A stretch of DNA of 64,000 bases from Semisulcospira habei (GCA_036245525.1 BTPG01000005.1:62001-126000); one strand, 5' to 3'. Numbered from the stretch's first letter, positions 33,012-44,236 are shown. The notes: generated from the letters alone by a model not told the origin. Translations and numbers: made by a program.

Positions 33012-33128
33012 AGCAGGAGATGAATCGACCATGATAATTGAAGGGTAGTGCCAGATTAGCTTGGCGCCATTGGGCGCCAAGCTAATTTGGCACTATCCTA
33101 AATTATCATGGTCAATCCGTCTCCTGCA
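33012..33128. repeat. Palindrome family 1, extended
   Basis: GCAGGAGATGAATCGACCAT opposes ATGGTCAATCCGTCTCCTGC. The outer flanks TTAACCCATTCAGCCCCG and its counterpart near 33174 (GGGGTTAATT) suggest a larger terminal-inverted-repeat unit. Confidence 0.88.
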
Positions 33129-33271
33129 CTTGTTGCATAGTTGTTAGTTGTCACCTCTCAGATTTGGCCATGGGGTTAATTGGGGTAACAGTACAGTTCG
33201 GTTGATTTCTTTCTTTGTGTGCATTTTGTGTGTGCATATTATTGTTAGCCCATTCAGCCCTGACGCACTAC

Positions 33272-33389
33272 AGCAGGAGATGGGTCGACCATGATAATTC
33301 AAGGGTAGTGCCAGGTTAGCTTGGCGCCTGTCGGCGCCAAGCTAATCTGGCACTGCCCTTGAATTATCATGGTCGATTCATCTCCTGCA
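33272..33389. repeat. Palindrome family 1, extended; whole unit about 33246-33460
   Basis: GCAGGAGATGGGTCGACCAT opposes its complement. The outermost TAGCCCATTCAGCCC on the left and GGGCTGAATGAGTTAA on the right give short terminal inverted repeats, so the unit looks like a MITE with a hairpin core. Confidence 0.88.
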
Positions 33390-33598
33390 ACTGGTGTGCA
33401 TAGTTATTAGATGACACCTCCAGAATTTGGGAAATAAGCCATTGGGCTGAATGAGTTAACTTAAGCTTGTAAGCCTGATTTGCCTCGTGATGTGGCCATA
33501 GTGGTCTGTTGGGTGTTAAACCCTAATACCAAAGTAACTTGTAAACCTGAGTTGATTTTTTAAAAAGAAATGATGACAGTTGTTTTTTTCATTCACAG

Positions 33599-36468
33599 AC
33601 TTGGTTTGACCGACCTGACTGCTTCTGTCGGCAACCTCCCAACAGTCTCTTCGCAGAACATTACAGCATTAAGTCGGACTTGCAAAAACGAAGAGCCTGA
33701 TGTCCAGAACAACAGTTCTATTATTTCTTTCAATAAAAACTCACGTGATGGTAGTGGTGGTGAGCAAACAGTATTTACTGACACCCCTACAGAAGAGTGC
33801 AGAACAACGTTCCTTGATTCCAACTTGAAAATCAACTCACCTTGCCGACAAGAACAAACTCCAGAAATCCACTCACAGCCTGCTGTTGTAGTGGCAGAAA
33901 ATCTGAACCATGTGGACTCTTTTTTAACCACCAGGGGAAAATCTGCTTCCAAAACTGACGTTTTTGGCAAAAGTGAACAGTCGCCAGCGAAAGCTGCAGA
34001 TTCTTATGGGTTGCTGCAGTCAAGAGGCATAAATTTTCATGAGCCCCTCCGGCCACAGGAGCTCATGAAAATATATGCCTCTTGTGACAAACCAACTGCA
34101 GTCGAGGATGATGCAGCAGAAGTGTCTGTTGCGAATGCGCCTGCAGCAGAAAATTTGGTGCCATCACCCTCTGACACCGATTTCATCAACATCGGCTCCA
34201 GTTTTGAATCCGAGGAAAGCCTGAAAAGTGAAGTTGAGAATGAGGCCCAGGAGCTCGTTAGTTCAGAGCACAAACCTGAAACAAACATGGATACACTTGA
34301 TCACACAGTGCATGAAGACACCCACTCTTCTCCTGTTGGAGATGACAATTTACACCGGCAAGGTCGTGGTTCTCAAAGTCACTATTCCTTAGAAGGTCAG
34401 CAGCCCCCTCAAGGTCAGCAGCTCTCTGAAAGTCAGCTGAGTCAGAGGAAGGATAAACTAAAGTCAGTTTCTTCTGACGTGGAAGATGATGGCGTTTTGA
34501 TGGTGGACAGTGACGGTGATCTTTTTGAAGATGAGATCGATGTCTCCCTTCTGCCCAGTACTCAACAGCTTCTGTCAAGCAAGGAAAGGGTTCCGTCAGG
34601 AAAGTTAGATAGGTTAGATTTAAATAGGGATCTTTTCAAAGTATCATCTCCACATAAAAATAATGTGAACAAAGAAGGACAAATTTCTTTGTCAGATTGG
34701 GCTGAGTTGTGCGCGGGGGCAACGGCGACCAACATTGGCTCGATGAAATCACCAAGTAGTCGTCTTTCACAAAAATTCTGCAAGAGAAAAAGTTCAGAAA
34801 CAGATGATTTTCATTCTGAGACAGATGCCTATTGTCTGTCGCCTAACACCAATCCCATACCAAGGAAACGCAGACAAATCTTATCAACATCAACATCTAT
34901 AGGAAATTGTCCATCTTTCAGTGTGTCGGCTGTTGAATGTCCCGATCGGACATCTCATCTTTCTAGTCCTGCATCAAGAAAGTTCATAACTTCTACGCCA
35001 CAAGCCACAGAGGAACAAGCATCTCAAACAGCAGCCAGAAATGTAGATCAAAACGCACAAACGCATGGGAAAGGCAACGAAGCTGAAGTTTCAAAGTCAT
35101 GGACGATGTCTATCTCAGAAAGTGCCTGTAGTTCTCCTAGTTTTCCAACCAAAAAAATTGATGTCAGAGATGCACGTTCATCAGCAACACCGAGCATTAC
35201 CAAGTCTGGCAGTTTCTTCAGTCCTGCCTCTGTGGTAGAGCAAGATTCATTATATGTGACGCCAGTTGTCGGCCAGAGCAAGACGCGACATACTTTCCAG
35301 TTAGTAACTCCGAGTCAGTCTGCTACCTCTTTAGAACATCAGCAGTTTCAGAGACAGTTATCTCGGTTCTCGCCTTCTGTTAGACTTCACAGGCTGTCTG
35401 GATCTGAGGTTGAGAATGCTGTATCTTCAAAGAAAAGTGTTCAGAATGAAAGAAATGTCACAGACTCAGGAGCAAATTTTGGCAGTGCAGAGTCAGAGTG
35501 TGATTCCAGAAGCGTTAACCCCCTTGTGCATGCAGCCACCGGTACTGTAAACAGTTACGATGGCTGCATGCACAAGGGGATTAAGGATTTTTCAGACAAA
35601 GATGATGGGCAATATCATAAGCCAATAGTAGAAATAAATAGTGACTCTGACATTGAGATCATGGGCACGATTCATCGGGAGGCGCCTCCACCATCACCTA
35701 AATTCTCCAAGCTCTCTTCCAGCCAATCATCAAAACTGTCTTCTAGCCAGCCAACTGCTTTGTCTTGTACCTCTGACCAGTCACCACCTCATTTACATCT
35801 GTGTAGCCAGTCGCCACCTCGTTTGAAGCCACCCAATCGTGCAAGCCAATCACCGCCTTTGTTACAAGCCTCGTTTGGTGAGCAACCACCACCTGAGTTG
35901 CATCTGTCTAACCTGCCTGCTTCAGACAGGCCAACTGTCAGGGAATCCCCGCCTTTGTTGCTTCTTTCTCCGTCTGAACAGTCATCAGATGCGGAGCGGT
36001 CAATGGAATCTCAGCAGTTACCTGAGTGTGAGCAGTCACCGCTGCAATCACCTGAGTGTGAGTTGACAGTTGAATCTGAGCAATCACCACCACAATCACC
36101 TGAGTGTGAGCAATCGCCTGAGCAATCATCTGAGCCTGTGCAATCACCTCCGCAATTAGATCTCACTGATGTACCCAACTCACAAAGGCCAACTGCCAGC
36201 AATTCACCACCATGGTTACAGCCCTCCCAGTCACCACCTCCATCACATCCCCCCAACCTGTCACCACCACGGTTAGATCTCTCCAGCCAACCAACGTCAC
36301 CCGACCACCTCTCTCTGTCATCATCATCAAGACTGTCACAACAAACGAGAGATGTCAATGACTTGAACGTCGGTGGCACAAGGGAAGACGAATCCAATAT
36401 GCTTGGCTGTACCGAGTCCAGTCCTGTTGTTATCCACGATGATGATGCTGATGAGGACGACGGGGCAG
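33599..36468 (+). CDS. SLX4: SLX4 exon 10 of window: end of BTB and long acidic, SPP-rich linker
   Basis: This 2.87-kb exon starts after TCATTCACAG, completes the split Arg codon and reads LGLTDLTASVGNLP, the end of the BTB fold. The rest looks disordered. It holds Ser-rich acidic stretches, hydrophobic-acidic segments that resemble SUMO-interaction motifs (VEINSDSDIEIMG near 35630, SSPVVIHDDDADEDD near 36420), and from about 35690 to 36300 a Pro-rich tract of repeated QSPP and ECEQSP units. The donor CAG/GTAAGG at 36468 leaves one base, which matches exon 11. Two palindromes are embedded in frame (34021-34084 and 35515-35584). Confidence 0.85.
34021..34084. repeat. Palindrome family 2 inside SLX4 coding exon 10
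   Basis: CAAGAGGCATAAATTTTCAT and ATGAAAATATATGCCTCTTG are the arms, with CCCCTCCGGCCACAGGAG near the centre. In frame it encodes SRGINFHEPLRPQELMKIYA followed by SC. The arms differ from each other at very few positions, and the frame stays open across the hairpin. Confidence 0.92.
35515..35584. repeat. Second palindrome inside SLX4 coding exon 10
   Basis: CCCTTGTGCATGCAGCCA and TGGCTGCATGCACAAGGG are perfect complements; TTAACC and GATTAA extend the stem with one mismatch. The loop GGTACTGTAAACAGTTAC is itself partly palindromic. In frame it encodes NPLVHAATGTVNSYDGCMHK. Confidence 0.92.
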
Positions 36469-36526
36469 GTAAGGACATTTTTCAGAATGATAGCCCCTTC
36501 ACAGCTGAGAAAAAGTGGACATGATC

Positions 36527-36600
36527 CAACTGCAAGAGACATAGATCCTCATGAGCCCCCGCAGTTGCGGGGGCTCATGAGGATCTATGCCTCTTGCTGA
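36527..36600. repeat. Palindrome family 2, after SLX4 exon 10
   Basis: CAACTGCAAGAGACATAGAT and complement, centre CCCCCGCAGTTGCGGGGG. It begins 58 bases after the exon 10 donor. Confidence 0.92.
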
Positions 36601-37276
36601 GACCACTTTATATTCCTTGGATGGATGGGGCTCTTTGGCATCACAAGATGAAGTTAGTTATTTGGGTTTAACGCCGAGCAGGCGACTAAGGCCATCTCAT
36701 GGTGGGATGGGTAAAAATCTGGCCAGCCAGACTAAAAGACTAAAGGTCTTAAGACAAGATGTAAATATATCTTAAAAATATTTCATGCTAAAATGTCGCA
36801 CAGATCTTTCAAAGGAAACGTCTACAGACTCTCAAAAGGTCAAAGTAATAGAATTAGCATAGTCTATGAATGCTCAAATCTTATTAAAAATATTGCACTT
36901 TCTCAGAAACCTGAAGATTTTGTCCAGGGGTAAGTCCCCACTAGATGGAGACGATCCAACTGCAAGAGGCACAGGTCCTGATGAGCCCCACATGCGGATC
37001 TATGTCTCTTGCTCTCACCACTTTACATCCATGGATGGGTCGCTCTTTGGCAGTGGGTGCACAAGGATTTGCAGAACACAATCTGCATCCACCAGCCTTA
37101 AAGGGGTTATTGGATACACGGTTTGAGTTATGAATATAATACATTTTAGTAGCAATAGTTTATCCTCAGCATTATTATTTAGAAGTTGAATTTGTCTGGC
37201 CATCTGTTCGCTTATTATGGGCAGACTGCTTGCAGAATTTGTTGATCATGTGTCGAAGAGGCGTAACTCATTCAAT
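36601..37276. other. Intron with a reversed LINE/SINE tail and a partial family 2 palindrome
   Basis: At 36650-36712 TTTGGGTTTAACGCCGAGCA and GCGACTAAGGCCATCTCA are the reverse of the tail seen near 14870. At 36957-37016 CAACTGCAAGAGGCACAGGT and ATCTATGTCTCTTGC form a shortened family 2 palindrome. Nothing coding is seen. Confidence 0.6.
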
Positions 37277-37695
37277 GGGGTGGTCCGTGGCGCAGTGGTT
37301 AAGGCGCCTGCCACCAATGCTAAAGGTGCGAGGTTCGATTACGGGTTCCGGCGTCGGATTTTTCTCCTCTAGTAAGTGGTACTGTTAATTCGGGCGGACC
37401 GTCGGGGGTTCTTTCTCCGAGTACTCTGGCTCTTCCTCCCCCTCCACTTTGGTATCTGTTCCAGCCCACTTAATCAAATTTCAAATGCAAACGATTTTGA
37501 ATTTCCAAAAAACTACAGTAGCTCGCTTGAGCTTGCCCTTAGCACCACGTGAATGTTCTGTGTTTATGTACAGTGTGTGAGTGAATGCGCGTGATTCACG
37601 TGAGCGTGCTTGTTGGGTTCAGTTCGCGGCGGCGCTTTGAGCCGATTTTCAATTGGGATAAAGCGCCTATTTAATGCGCTTATTATTATTATTAA
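37277..37695 (+). mobile_element. tRNA-derived SINE
   Basis: The head carries a pol III A-box-like TGGCGCAGTGGTTAAGG and B-box-like GGTTCGATTACG. A middle part includes CTCCGAGTACTCTGGCTC, similar to conserved SINE central domains, and the tail GATAAAGCGCCTATTTAATG ends in a TTA/ATT repeat. The cloverleaf is not complete enough for a functional tRNA gene. No clear target duplication was found. Confidence 0.8.
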
Positions 37696-38396
37696 TGCCC
37701 GGCGCACGTATTTCCCAAATTTTGGAGGTGTCATCCAACGACTGTGCACCTGTTGCAGGAGATGGGTCGACCGTGATAATTGTTTCCTCAAAACACATTG
37801 CTGATGACATTACTGTTAGGAATAGTGTCTTAGACTAATTTCAGCCAAAATTGTTGTGTACCTACATGGTAGGGGAGGTAACAAGGGGCGCTATAACCTA
37901 GCCAGTAACCTGAGTAGCCTCCCTTCCATCCCCATCCTGTCACGCGCCCACTGGATTCCCGCCAGTCTGTTTCTTAGCTAGACTGTGGATGGTTGTGTAC
38001 CTTACGTCACTCTTCGGCTGTGTATGGTCTGACTGGTCCTCGTGTGACTTGGACTCTCTTCACTTTCTCTGTGACTAGCTACGTTGTGCGCTGTGCTACG
38101 TTTGGACACCTTACCTGTGGGATTACCTTGTGGGTGTTTCGTGTGGAGTGACTCTAGACTTGGGCGAGACAGCGGCGGACTTGGTGAACCTCTGTCTTGT
38201 TCCCTGGTGCTAGCTACGGCCTGTGCTAAGCTTGGAGCTTACCTGTGGATTACCGGCCTGGAGTGCACTGGACTTGGGCGAGCCTGCAGTGGACTTGGTG
38301 GGGCCTTGACCGGCTGTTTGGTGCATGGCGTCGCTGCTGTGACTTCGTTGGTCTCTTTGACCTTCGTTGGTTCGCTGACTTCTCCGTTATGGCAAG

Positions 38397-38571
38397 GTAA
38401 AACATCGGTTATTGCCCACAACCAGCGCTCAAGGGAAGGGGAAGGAGCGCCGGGCGTCGGCATATGCGTGCACTTGGTTTCGTTTTGTACTCGTTTTTGC
38501 GCGCGGATGCTTGTTTGCAGGCCCACGGGGGCCACACTCGCTCGCCTTTCATTGTTGGCTATGTGTTGCAG
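38397..38571 (+). other. Predicted leader intron in DIRS ORF1 (copy D)
   Basis: ATG-GCA-AG is followed by GTAAAACATCGG, and the acceptor is GGCTATGTGTTGCAG. Joining gives M-A-S-L-Q-V-R-T-C-T-R-C-G-D-F-Q-W-P-S-D, in frame with ORF1. Confidence 0.75.
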
Positions 38572-40740
38572 TCTTCAGGTCCGCACCTGCACGCGATGTG
38601 GGGACTTTCAGTGGCCTAGTGACAAGCATGCCATATGCCTACCCTGCTCCGGCTGTGCCTCCACTCACCTGTGCCTGGTCTGCGCACCCTGGCTGGAAGA
38701 GAAGTGGTCCCAGCTGAGGGTTTCTACCGCCGTAAATGGCGGACACCAGCCCGAGAGCGAGCACCCGCCCCAGCAGCTACCATAGACGGGCCAAGATGTG
38801 TTTCCCCGGCTGTGGTGCCTCGGACGGCAAGGGATAGACCAGTCTCTACCGACTCTAGAGCTTTGGCCGTTTTGTGCGCCCACTCGTTAAGTACTGAGAG
38901 GATCCAGTATGAGTCTGGCCCGCAACGTGCATGCACGACCCACACCCCGGCTAGGAGCCCAGTGGCGGCTTCAGGAATACGGCCCTCCAATATCTCGCCA
39001 TGAGTCCAGCGCAGATGCCCCCACCCGGGTCTGCCCTGGGGGACTTGGGTGGGGTTAGGTATTTTTTAGTTCCCAGGGTCACCCTGGTCAGCCCCACAGG
39101 GTGGGTTTTTCTCTCTATTCTGGGGCATGTGTTTCTGTCTACCCTTTGCCCATTCACCTGTATTTGCCTTTTAAAAACTCTCCCTACTGTCTGCACTGCC
39201 TGTAGCTCTTGATATTGGATGTGTGTTGCTAAATGGTCTTAGCTTTATTTAGCCCCATGTGTTAGGTTTATTTAACGTATTTGACCGGCTGGCGACATAC
39301 ATTCAATGTTCTGTTTTTTTTGTTTTTTTTTCACAAGCAGTGCAGGCACGTCCTGAGAAAGCCTTGTTGCTGTCGGGACGTTAAGCAATGTACAATCAAT
39401 CAATCAATCCAGCGCAGATGTTCGGCGCCCTGCTACAAGGTCAGTGACAGCAGAACATGACCAGACAAGTCTGCTGGACTGACGCACGCCCGCTCGTCGG
39501 ATAGAAGTAAAAGGGACGAGACAGGCTCGCGACGAGATGACACGTCCTGTCTACCCTCCGGTGCGGACAGGCCATTGACTGATAGTTGAACCGAGCGGAC
39601 TCCCGTATCTCGACATCGTTCGCGCTCACGGGACAGGTTGACTCGCCGGCGGACTGCTTCCCGCGTCTCGGATGCATACCTCCAGGTATGACCCAGCCAC
39701 CGTTGATCGTCCGGCCACAGCGCATCCTTCAAAGACGGGACTGACTCCTCGCTCGGCACGGCGCTCGTCACAACGACCTAGACGTTCGGCTTCACTGGCT
39801 AGACATCAACCTTGATGTCACTCCCACTCCAGGCGATCGTGTCGCAGCCGCTCTCCGCGTGACCTCTGGTCAGTACATCGCAGTACGGTCTCTTCGTGGA
39901 AGACCTCGTGGGACTCTTCTTCGGTTCACTCCTTGCGTCACCGCTCCCAGGTGAGAAAGACCCCCCCCCCAGCGCGACGACCACTAGACGGGACACCCCT
40001 AACGAGACTCCTACTCACCGATGTAGCGCAGAATTGGTCTCACGTGGCTTCCCCGCGCGGTTAGAGGATGACGCCCTCAGGAAGACTCGGTGTCGGCACT
40101 TCTCCGGGATGACAGCCCCACTCCGTCCGGACGCTCACGCTCCTTGGATGACGTCGATTTGCAGCCGGCTACCCTGGGCCATAGGTTGGAGACTCTGCGG
40201 TCCCTGGATGAGGCGGTGCATCTCATCGCAGATTCTCCCCCTGCGGAAGACTGCCCACCCTCCCCCCCACTCAAGAGGAAAGCGTCTGCCTTCGTGGTCG
40301 CGGAGCGACAGAACAAGCGTTTCAAGTCTCTCCCCCAGCCTCTTGGATTCCGGGACCTGCGCGATGCGTTCTCCGCTCATCTCCTGCGCGGCTCCTTGGG
40401 TGACGTGGGTTTCTTCTCTGATGCCAGGTGGCCGGCAGACTTGGACATCTCCTTTCGTCAGAGCTGGTATGCTGGTCACTCACAGAGCTTCGCCTGCCCA
40501 CTTCCGAAAGTGGATCCCCCGGCTTTTTCCTTGGGGGCAGCCACCCTCATTCGCAATGCCCTGGCCTCAGCGGGATTCCTGGACCTGGCAACGCAAGCCA
40601 TTGTTCATCGCGTCAAGGACGCTTGGCACCCGTCGATCACACCGCTGTTGGGAGACATGCTAGCTTTGGCGGTCTCGGGTAACCGCGCGGCCTCCGTCAA
40701 CGCCATGGCAGCGGCCGCTAACTGCGACTTGATGCGTTGA
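38572..40740 (+). pseudogene. DIRS ORF1 (Cys-rich N-terminus and gag-like), copy D
   Basis: After the intron the frame reads TRCGDFQWPSDKHAICLPC followed by SGC and LVCAPWLEEKWSQL, the best preserved Cys-rich start together with copy F. It is interrupted by the nested LINE tail at 39018-39407. The gag-like core runs from about 40145: ETLRSLDEAVHLIADSPP, PPLKRKASAFVVAERQNKRF, GFFSDARWPADLDISFRQSW, YAGHSQSFACPLPKVDP, then LATQAIVHRVKDAWHPS, ending at a stop after ANCDLMR at 40738. Function is inferred from position in DIRS elements. Confidence 0.8.
39018..39407 (+). mobile_element. 5'-truncated LINE tail nested in DIRS copy D
   Basis: A 13-bp duplication, TCCAGCGCAGATG, flanks the insert at 39005-39017 and 39408-39420. 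The insert ends in a CAAT repeat after GACGTTAAGCAATGTACAAT, a typical non-LTR 3' end. It must be younger than copy D. Confidence 0.9.
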
Positions 40741-42954
40741 GATGCCCTCCTATGCTCCTGCGCTCTTCCAAACGATCTGAAGAACCAGCTTTGGCAGGCG
40801 CCGTTCGGCGGAGAACTCCTGTTCGGCCCGACTTGGCAGGCAGTCAAGGACGCTAATAAGGACATTTGGCTCAGCCTTGCCAGTCCAGCCAGCTTTCAAG
40901 CAGCCCGCAAGGCCGTGGGTCGCGCCCTGCAGTCCATTAGACCCGCCGCTCGCCTCCTCACCAGAGGTGGTCATCTGCCCCCTCCCCCCGGACCCTGGCC
41001 TTTCGTCACCCCTGCACACTCCCCACCCCGCCCCTGCCCATAACTGGCCCAGGCCTGCCCGTCGCCCCAGCCCAGTAGAGGCAGGGCCCCCTGACTGCCT
41101 CCCTCTTCGGCCCCTAATGACCGCTTCCCGGTCTCCTGTCGGCGGGAGGCTTGCGCTTTGCAGCGTCGTGTGACGGTCGCTGCTACCGGACGACCCATGG
41201 ATACTGTCGACTCAGAGGGCCTGCAGATCTCCTTTTGGTCTCCGCCCCCCCTGCGCCACTCGCCCGTGTGGACCTCGGTACCGACGGACCAGCTCAGAGC
41301 TGACATCCTGCACAGCGAAGTAGCTGCCTTGATTCGGAAGGCCGCCATGACTCCCCAGTGTTCTACAGCCGCCTCTTGGTGGTGCCCAAGCTGGACGGCA
41401 AGTGGCGTTCCATCATCAACCTCTCTGCCTTGAACAAGTTCATCGTCGCCCCGTCCTTTCTCATGTAGACCGCCTGAGCCCTTCTCGCCGAAGTGCAGCC
41501 TATGGACTTTGCCATCAGCTTAGACCTGTCGGATGCGTATCTGCACGTCCCCATGCAACCCGCCGCCAGACGTTATCTACGCTTCACCTTCGGTGTGGTC
41601 TACCAGTTTCGCGCGCTGCCCTTCGGCCTCAACTTCATCCCCTGGGTTTTCACCTGCATCATGGACGCCGTGGTAGCCAGCACCAGGCGAACGTCTTCGA
41701 GCCCCACGTCGAACTACCTGGACAATCTTCGCTTGCGGAACCAGGTGGAGGCTTTCTTGGAGAAAGACCGAGATGAGCTTCTACATCTACTTGACAGGCT
41801 CAGCTTCCTGGTCAATGCGGGCAAGGCTGACCTCACGCTGTCTCGCTGCTTTGTTCACCTAGGGATGGAGTTTCGCACCGACCTCAATGACGTCCGGCTG
41901 CCGGAACAGCAGATTCAGATAATGGCGACCTTAGCGCAGCAGGTGTCTCAAGAGGAGGCGATCCCCGCCAGACGGTGGCTTCAGCTTCTGGGCCTGATGA
42001 GTGCAGCAGCGGATCTGCTTCCCCTAGGACGTCTCTACTACCACCCGCTTCAGCTGCACCTGCTTCTTCACTGGCGACCCTCGAAGGACGACCTCGAGAC
42101 TCAGATTCCGGTACTGCCGATGCTCCGTCCTCACCTTCTACGCTGGGCAGCTGGCTCGCGACGGGCGTTCCCCTCTACTCGCCTCCACCCCAGCTGTCCC
42201 TCTCCATCGACGCAAGTCTCTCCAGCTGGGACGCACACCTGCTACCGACATTCATCACAGCTGCCGGTGTTTGGCCCTCGGATCTAGTGGCCCGACACAT
42301 CAACTGGTTAGAGCTGAAGGCGGTCTGGCAAGCCCTCATGTGGGAATCTCGTCTGTGACACCAGGAGCTTCTAGTCCTCTCAGACAACTCCACAATAGTT
42401 GCCTACATCCAGAAGCAGGGCGGGACACGCTCCCCCTCCCTCTGCATCCTCCTCTACCAGGTGCTCCGATGGTGCGAAGATCAAAACATCTCTCTCCGCG
42501 CACGACAATCCCAGGACATCTGAATGTTCTAGCCAACTCCCTCTCGCGACGTGGCCAACTTCTCCACACCGAGTGGGCACTCCGTCCGGACATCTTTCGG
42601 ATGATCGGCACAGAATGGGAGACCCCCATGATCGACCTAATCGCGATGAGGTGGAATCGCCATCTTCCTCTCTTCGTCTCCCCATTTCCAGACCCGCTTG
42701 CCTGGGCAGTCGATGCTCTCTCCATCCCGTTGGACGGCCTGGTCGCCTACCCACCGACGGTGCTAGTCCCCAAAGTCCTACTCAAGCTCAGAGGGTGCAA
42801 CGCGGTCCTGTTCCTGGTGGCCCCATTCTTCTGGACCAAGTCATGGACCGCCGACCTCCTGAACGTTGCAACGGCTCCTCCGCTGCGGCTCCCCGCCCCA
42901 CACACTGTGCTCAAGCAACCGCGGCAGGCGCTGTACCATCCATGCCCCGAATGA
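40741..42954 (+). pseudogene. DIRS RT-RNase H-methyltransferase-like region (copy D)
   Basis: RT fragments include PMDFAISLDLSDAYLHVP (41502 onward) and SNYLDNLRLRN, where the YLDD active site has become YLDN. RNase H appears as SIDASLSSWDAHLLPTF and, in another frame, DNSTIVAYIQKQGG. The methyltransferase-like part has PLFVSPFPDPLAWAVDAL and AYPPTVLVPKVLLKLRG. Stops at 41466, 42356 and 42952 and several frame changes make it inactive. Confidence 0.85.
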
Positions 42955-44027
42955 CTCCTCCTCCACGCCTGGATATTGTGTGGCAAGCCCTCGCCACTAG
43001 AGGCTTCTCAAGTGCAGCAGTGGAAGCTATCGCTACAGCCCACAGACCTTCGACCAGATGAGTTTACGAGGGGAAGTGGCGAGTCCTGTGTGACTGGTGT
43101 GACGACAAGTGTCTCTCCCCCACAGATTTGACGGTACCCCAGCTAGTGGAGTTCTTCCTCTGGCTATTCACCGACCAGCGTTTGGCACCAATCACCATTC
43201 AGGGCTACCTGGCCATGATCGCTGACACGTACTGGCATTTGGGATGACCCGACCCTGGTAACTGCAAAGACCTTGCCGACCTTATGGCCCATTTCAGTCT
43301 ACAAGGTCCTGCCCTTCGCTCACTGGTGCCGCGATGGGACCTACCTTGGGTGCTAACGTGGCTCAAACCACTCCAGTTGGTGCGGTTAGCGGACGTGACA
43401 CGGAAGACTTGCTTCCTACTGGCCCTCGCCTCTGCTTCCAGGGTCAGTGAGCTGCACGCCCTTTCAGCACGTCCCTCATGCTTGCAGTTCCAGGCGGACG
43501 GCTCTGTTCAACTGCTTCCCGACCTGATGTTTCTCACCAAGACCCGATCTCCTTTGGCCGCCCCTCAGATGGTCACTGTTCTACCCTTGAGAGATCCAGG
43601 CTCTACCTGAGAGTCCAGACAGCAGGACCCAGTGAGAGCTTTACGCGTGTACCTGCGCCGGACCAAGCCGCTATGCAGGGGACGCACCTGCCTTTTCCTT
43701 CCTCTGTCCCCAGGTAGAAATGACATCTCGGCCCAGACGATATCCTTCTGGCTCTGATGGGTGATACACTCCGCCTACCAAGACCTCTCCCCTGACGCAG
43801 CCAAACGTATGAACATCAGGGCGAACGAGGTCAGAGCTGTGGCCGCAAGCCTTGCATTCGACCACAACTGCGCTGTCAAAGACATTGTGGTGGCTGTGGG
43901 ATGGCGAGCAGAGTCGACCATTGCCCGATTCTACCTGAGGGACCTCTCCAGCCAGCGCCAGAACCTATCGCTGGTGGGAGACGTCGCAGCGGCGCAACAC
44001 TCCCTCCCGGCACCCCAGGTGCCGTAG
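42955..44027 (+). pseudogene. DIRS tyrosine recombinase (copy D)
   Basis: The N-terminal domain reads RLDIVWQALATRGFSSAAVE and, after a stop at 43060, VYEGKWRVLCDWCDDKC. The catalytic part has DVTRKTCFLLALASASRVSE with LHAL, RANEVRAVAASLAFDHNCAV, and GWRAESTIARFYLRDLSSQR. In the H-x-x-R motif the His is replaced by Asn (ANEVRA), so a catalytic residue is lost. The frame ends at TAG 44025-44027. Confidence 0.85.
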
Positions 44028-44144
44028 GTAATCTTAGCTGAAATTGTCGGGAGGTTGCTCCGGGAAGGGCGGGTCTCGTTGCCAGTGTTTAGGGGTTAGG
44101 GGCGTTATAAGCGGCACCCTCCTCCTCTTCGTTATTCTTCCTAA

Positions 44145-44236
44145 TAGTAATGTCATCGGTAATGTGTTTTGAGGAAACAAATGAATTTTTCTCCAAAATG
44201 TATTTTTTCGAAAAATACTTACCGATGACATTATTC
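44145..44236. repeat. Internal complementary region of DIRS copy D
   Basis: AGTAATGTCATCGGTAATGT, GAGGAAACAAATGAATTTTT and ATGTATTTTTTCGAAAAATA join complements of the two outer ends. Confidence 0.9.

Noticed and set aside
36469..36524. Stop at 36522-36524 as the end of SLX4
   Set aside because: A good donor CAG/GTAAGG precedes it and exons 11-14 continue the protein in phase.
37277..37360. Possible tRNA gene
   Set aside because: A- and B-box-like sequences are present, but the cloverleaf is incomplete and a SINE body and TTA tail follow, so it is a SINE head.
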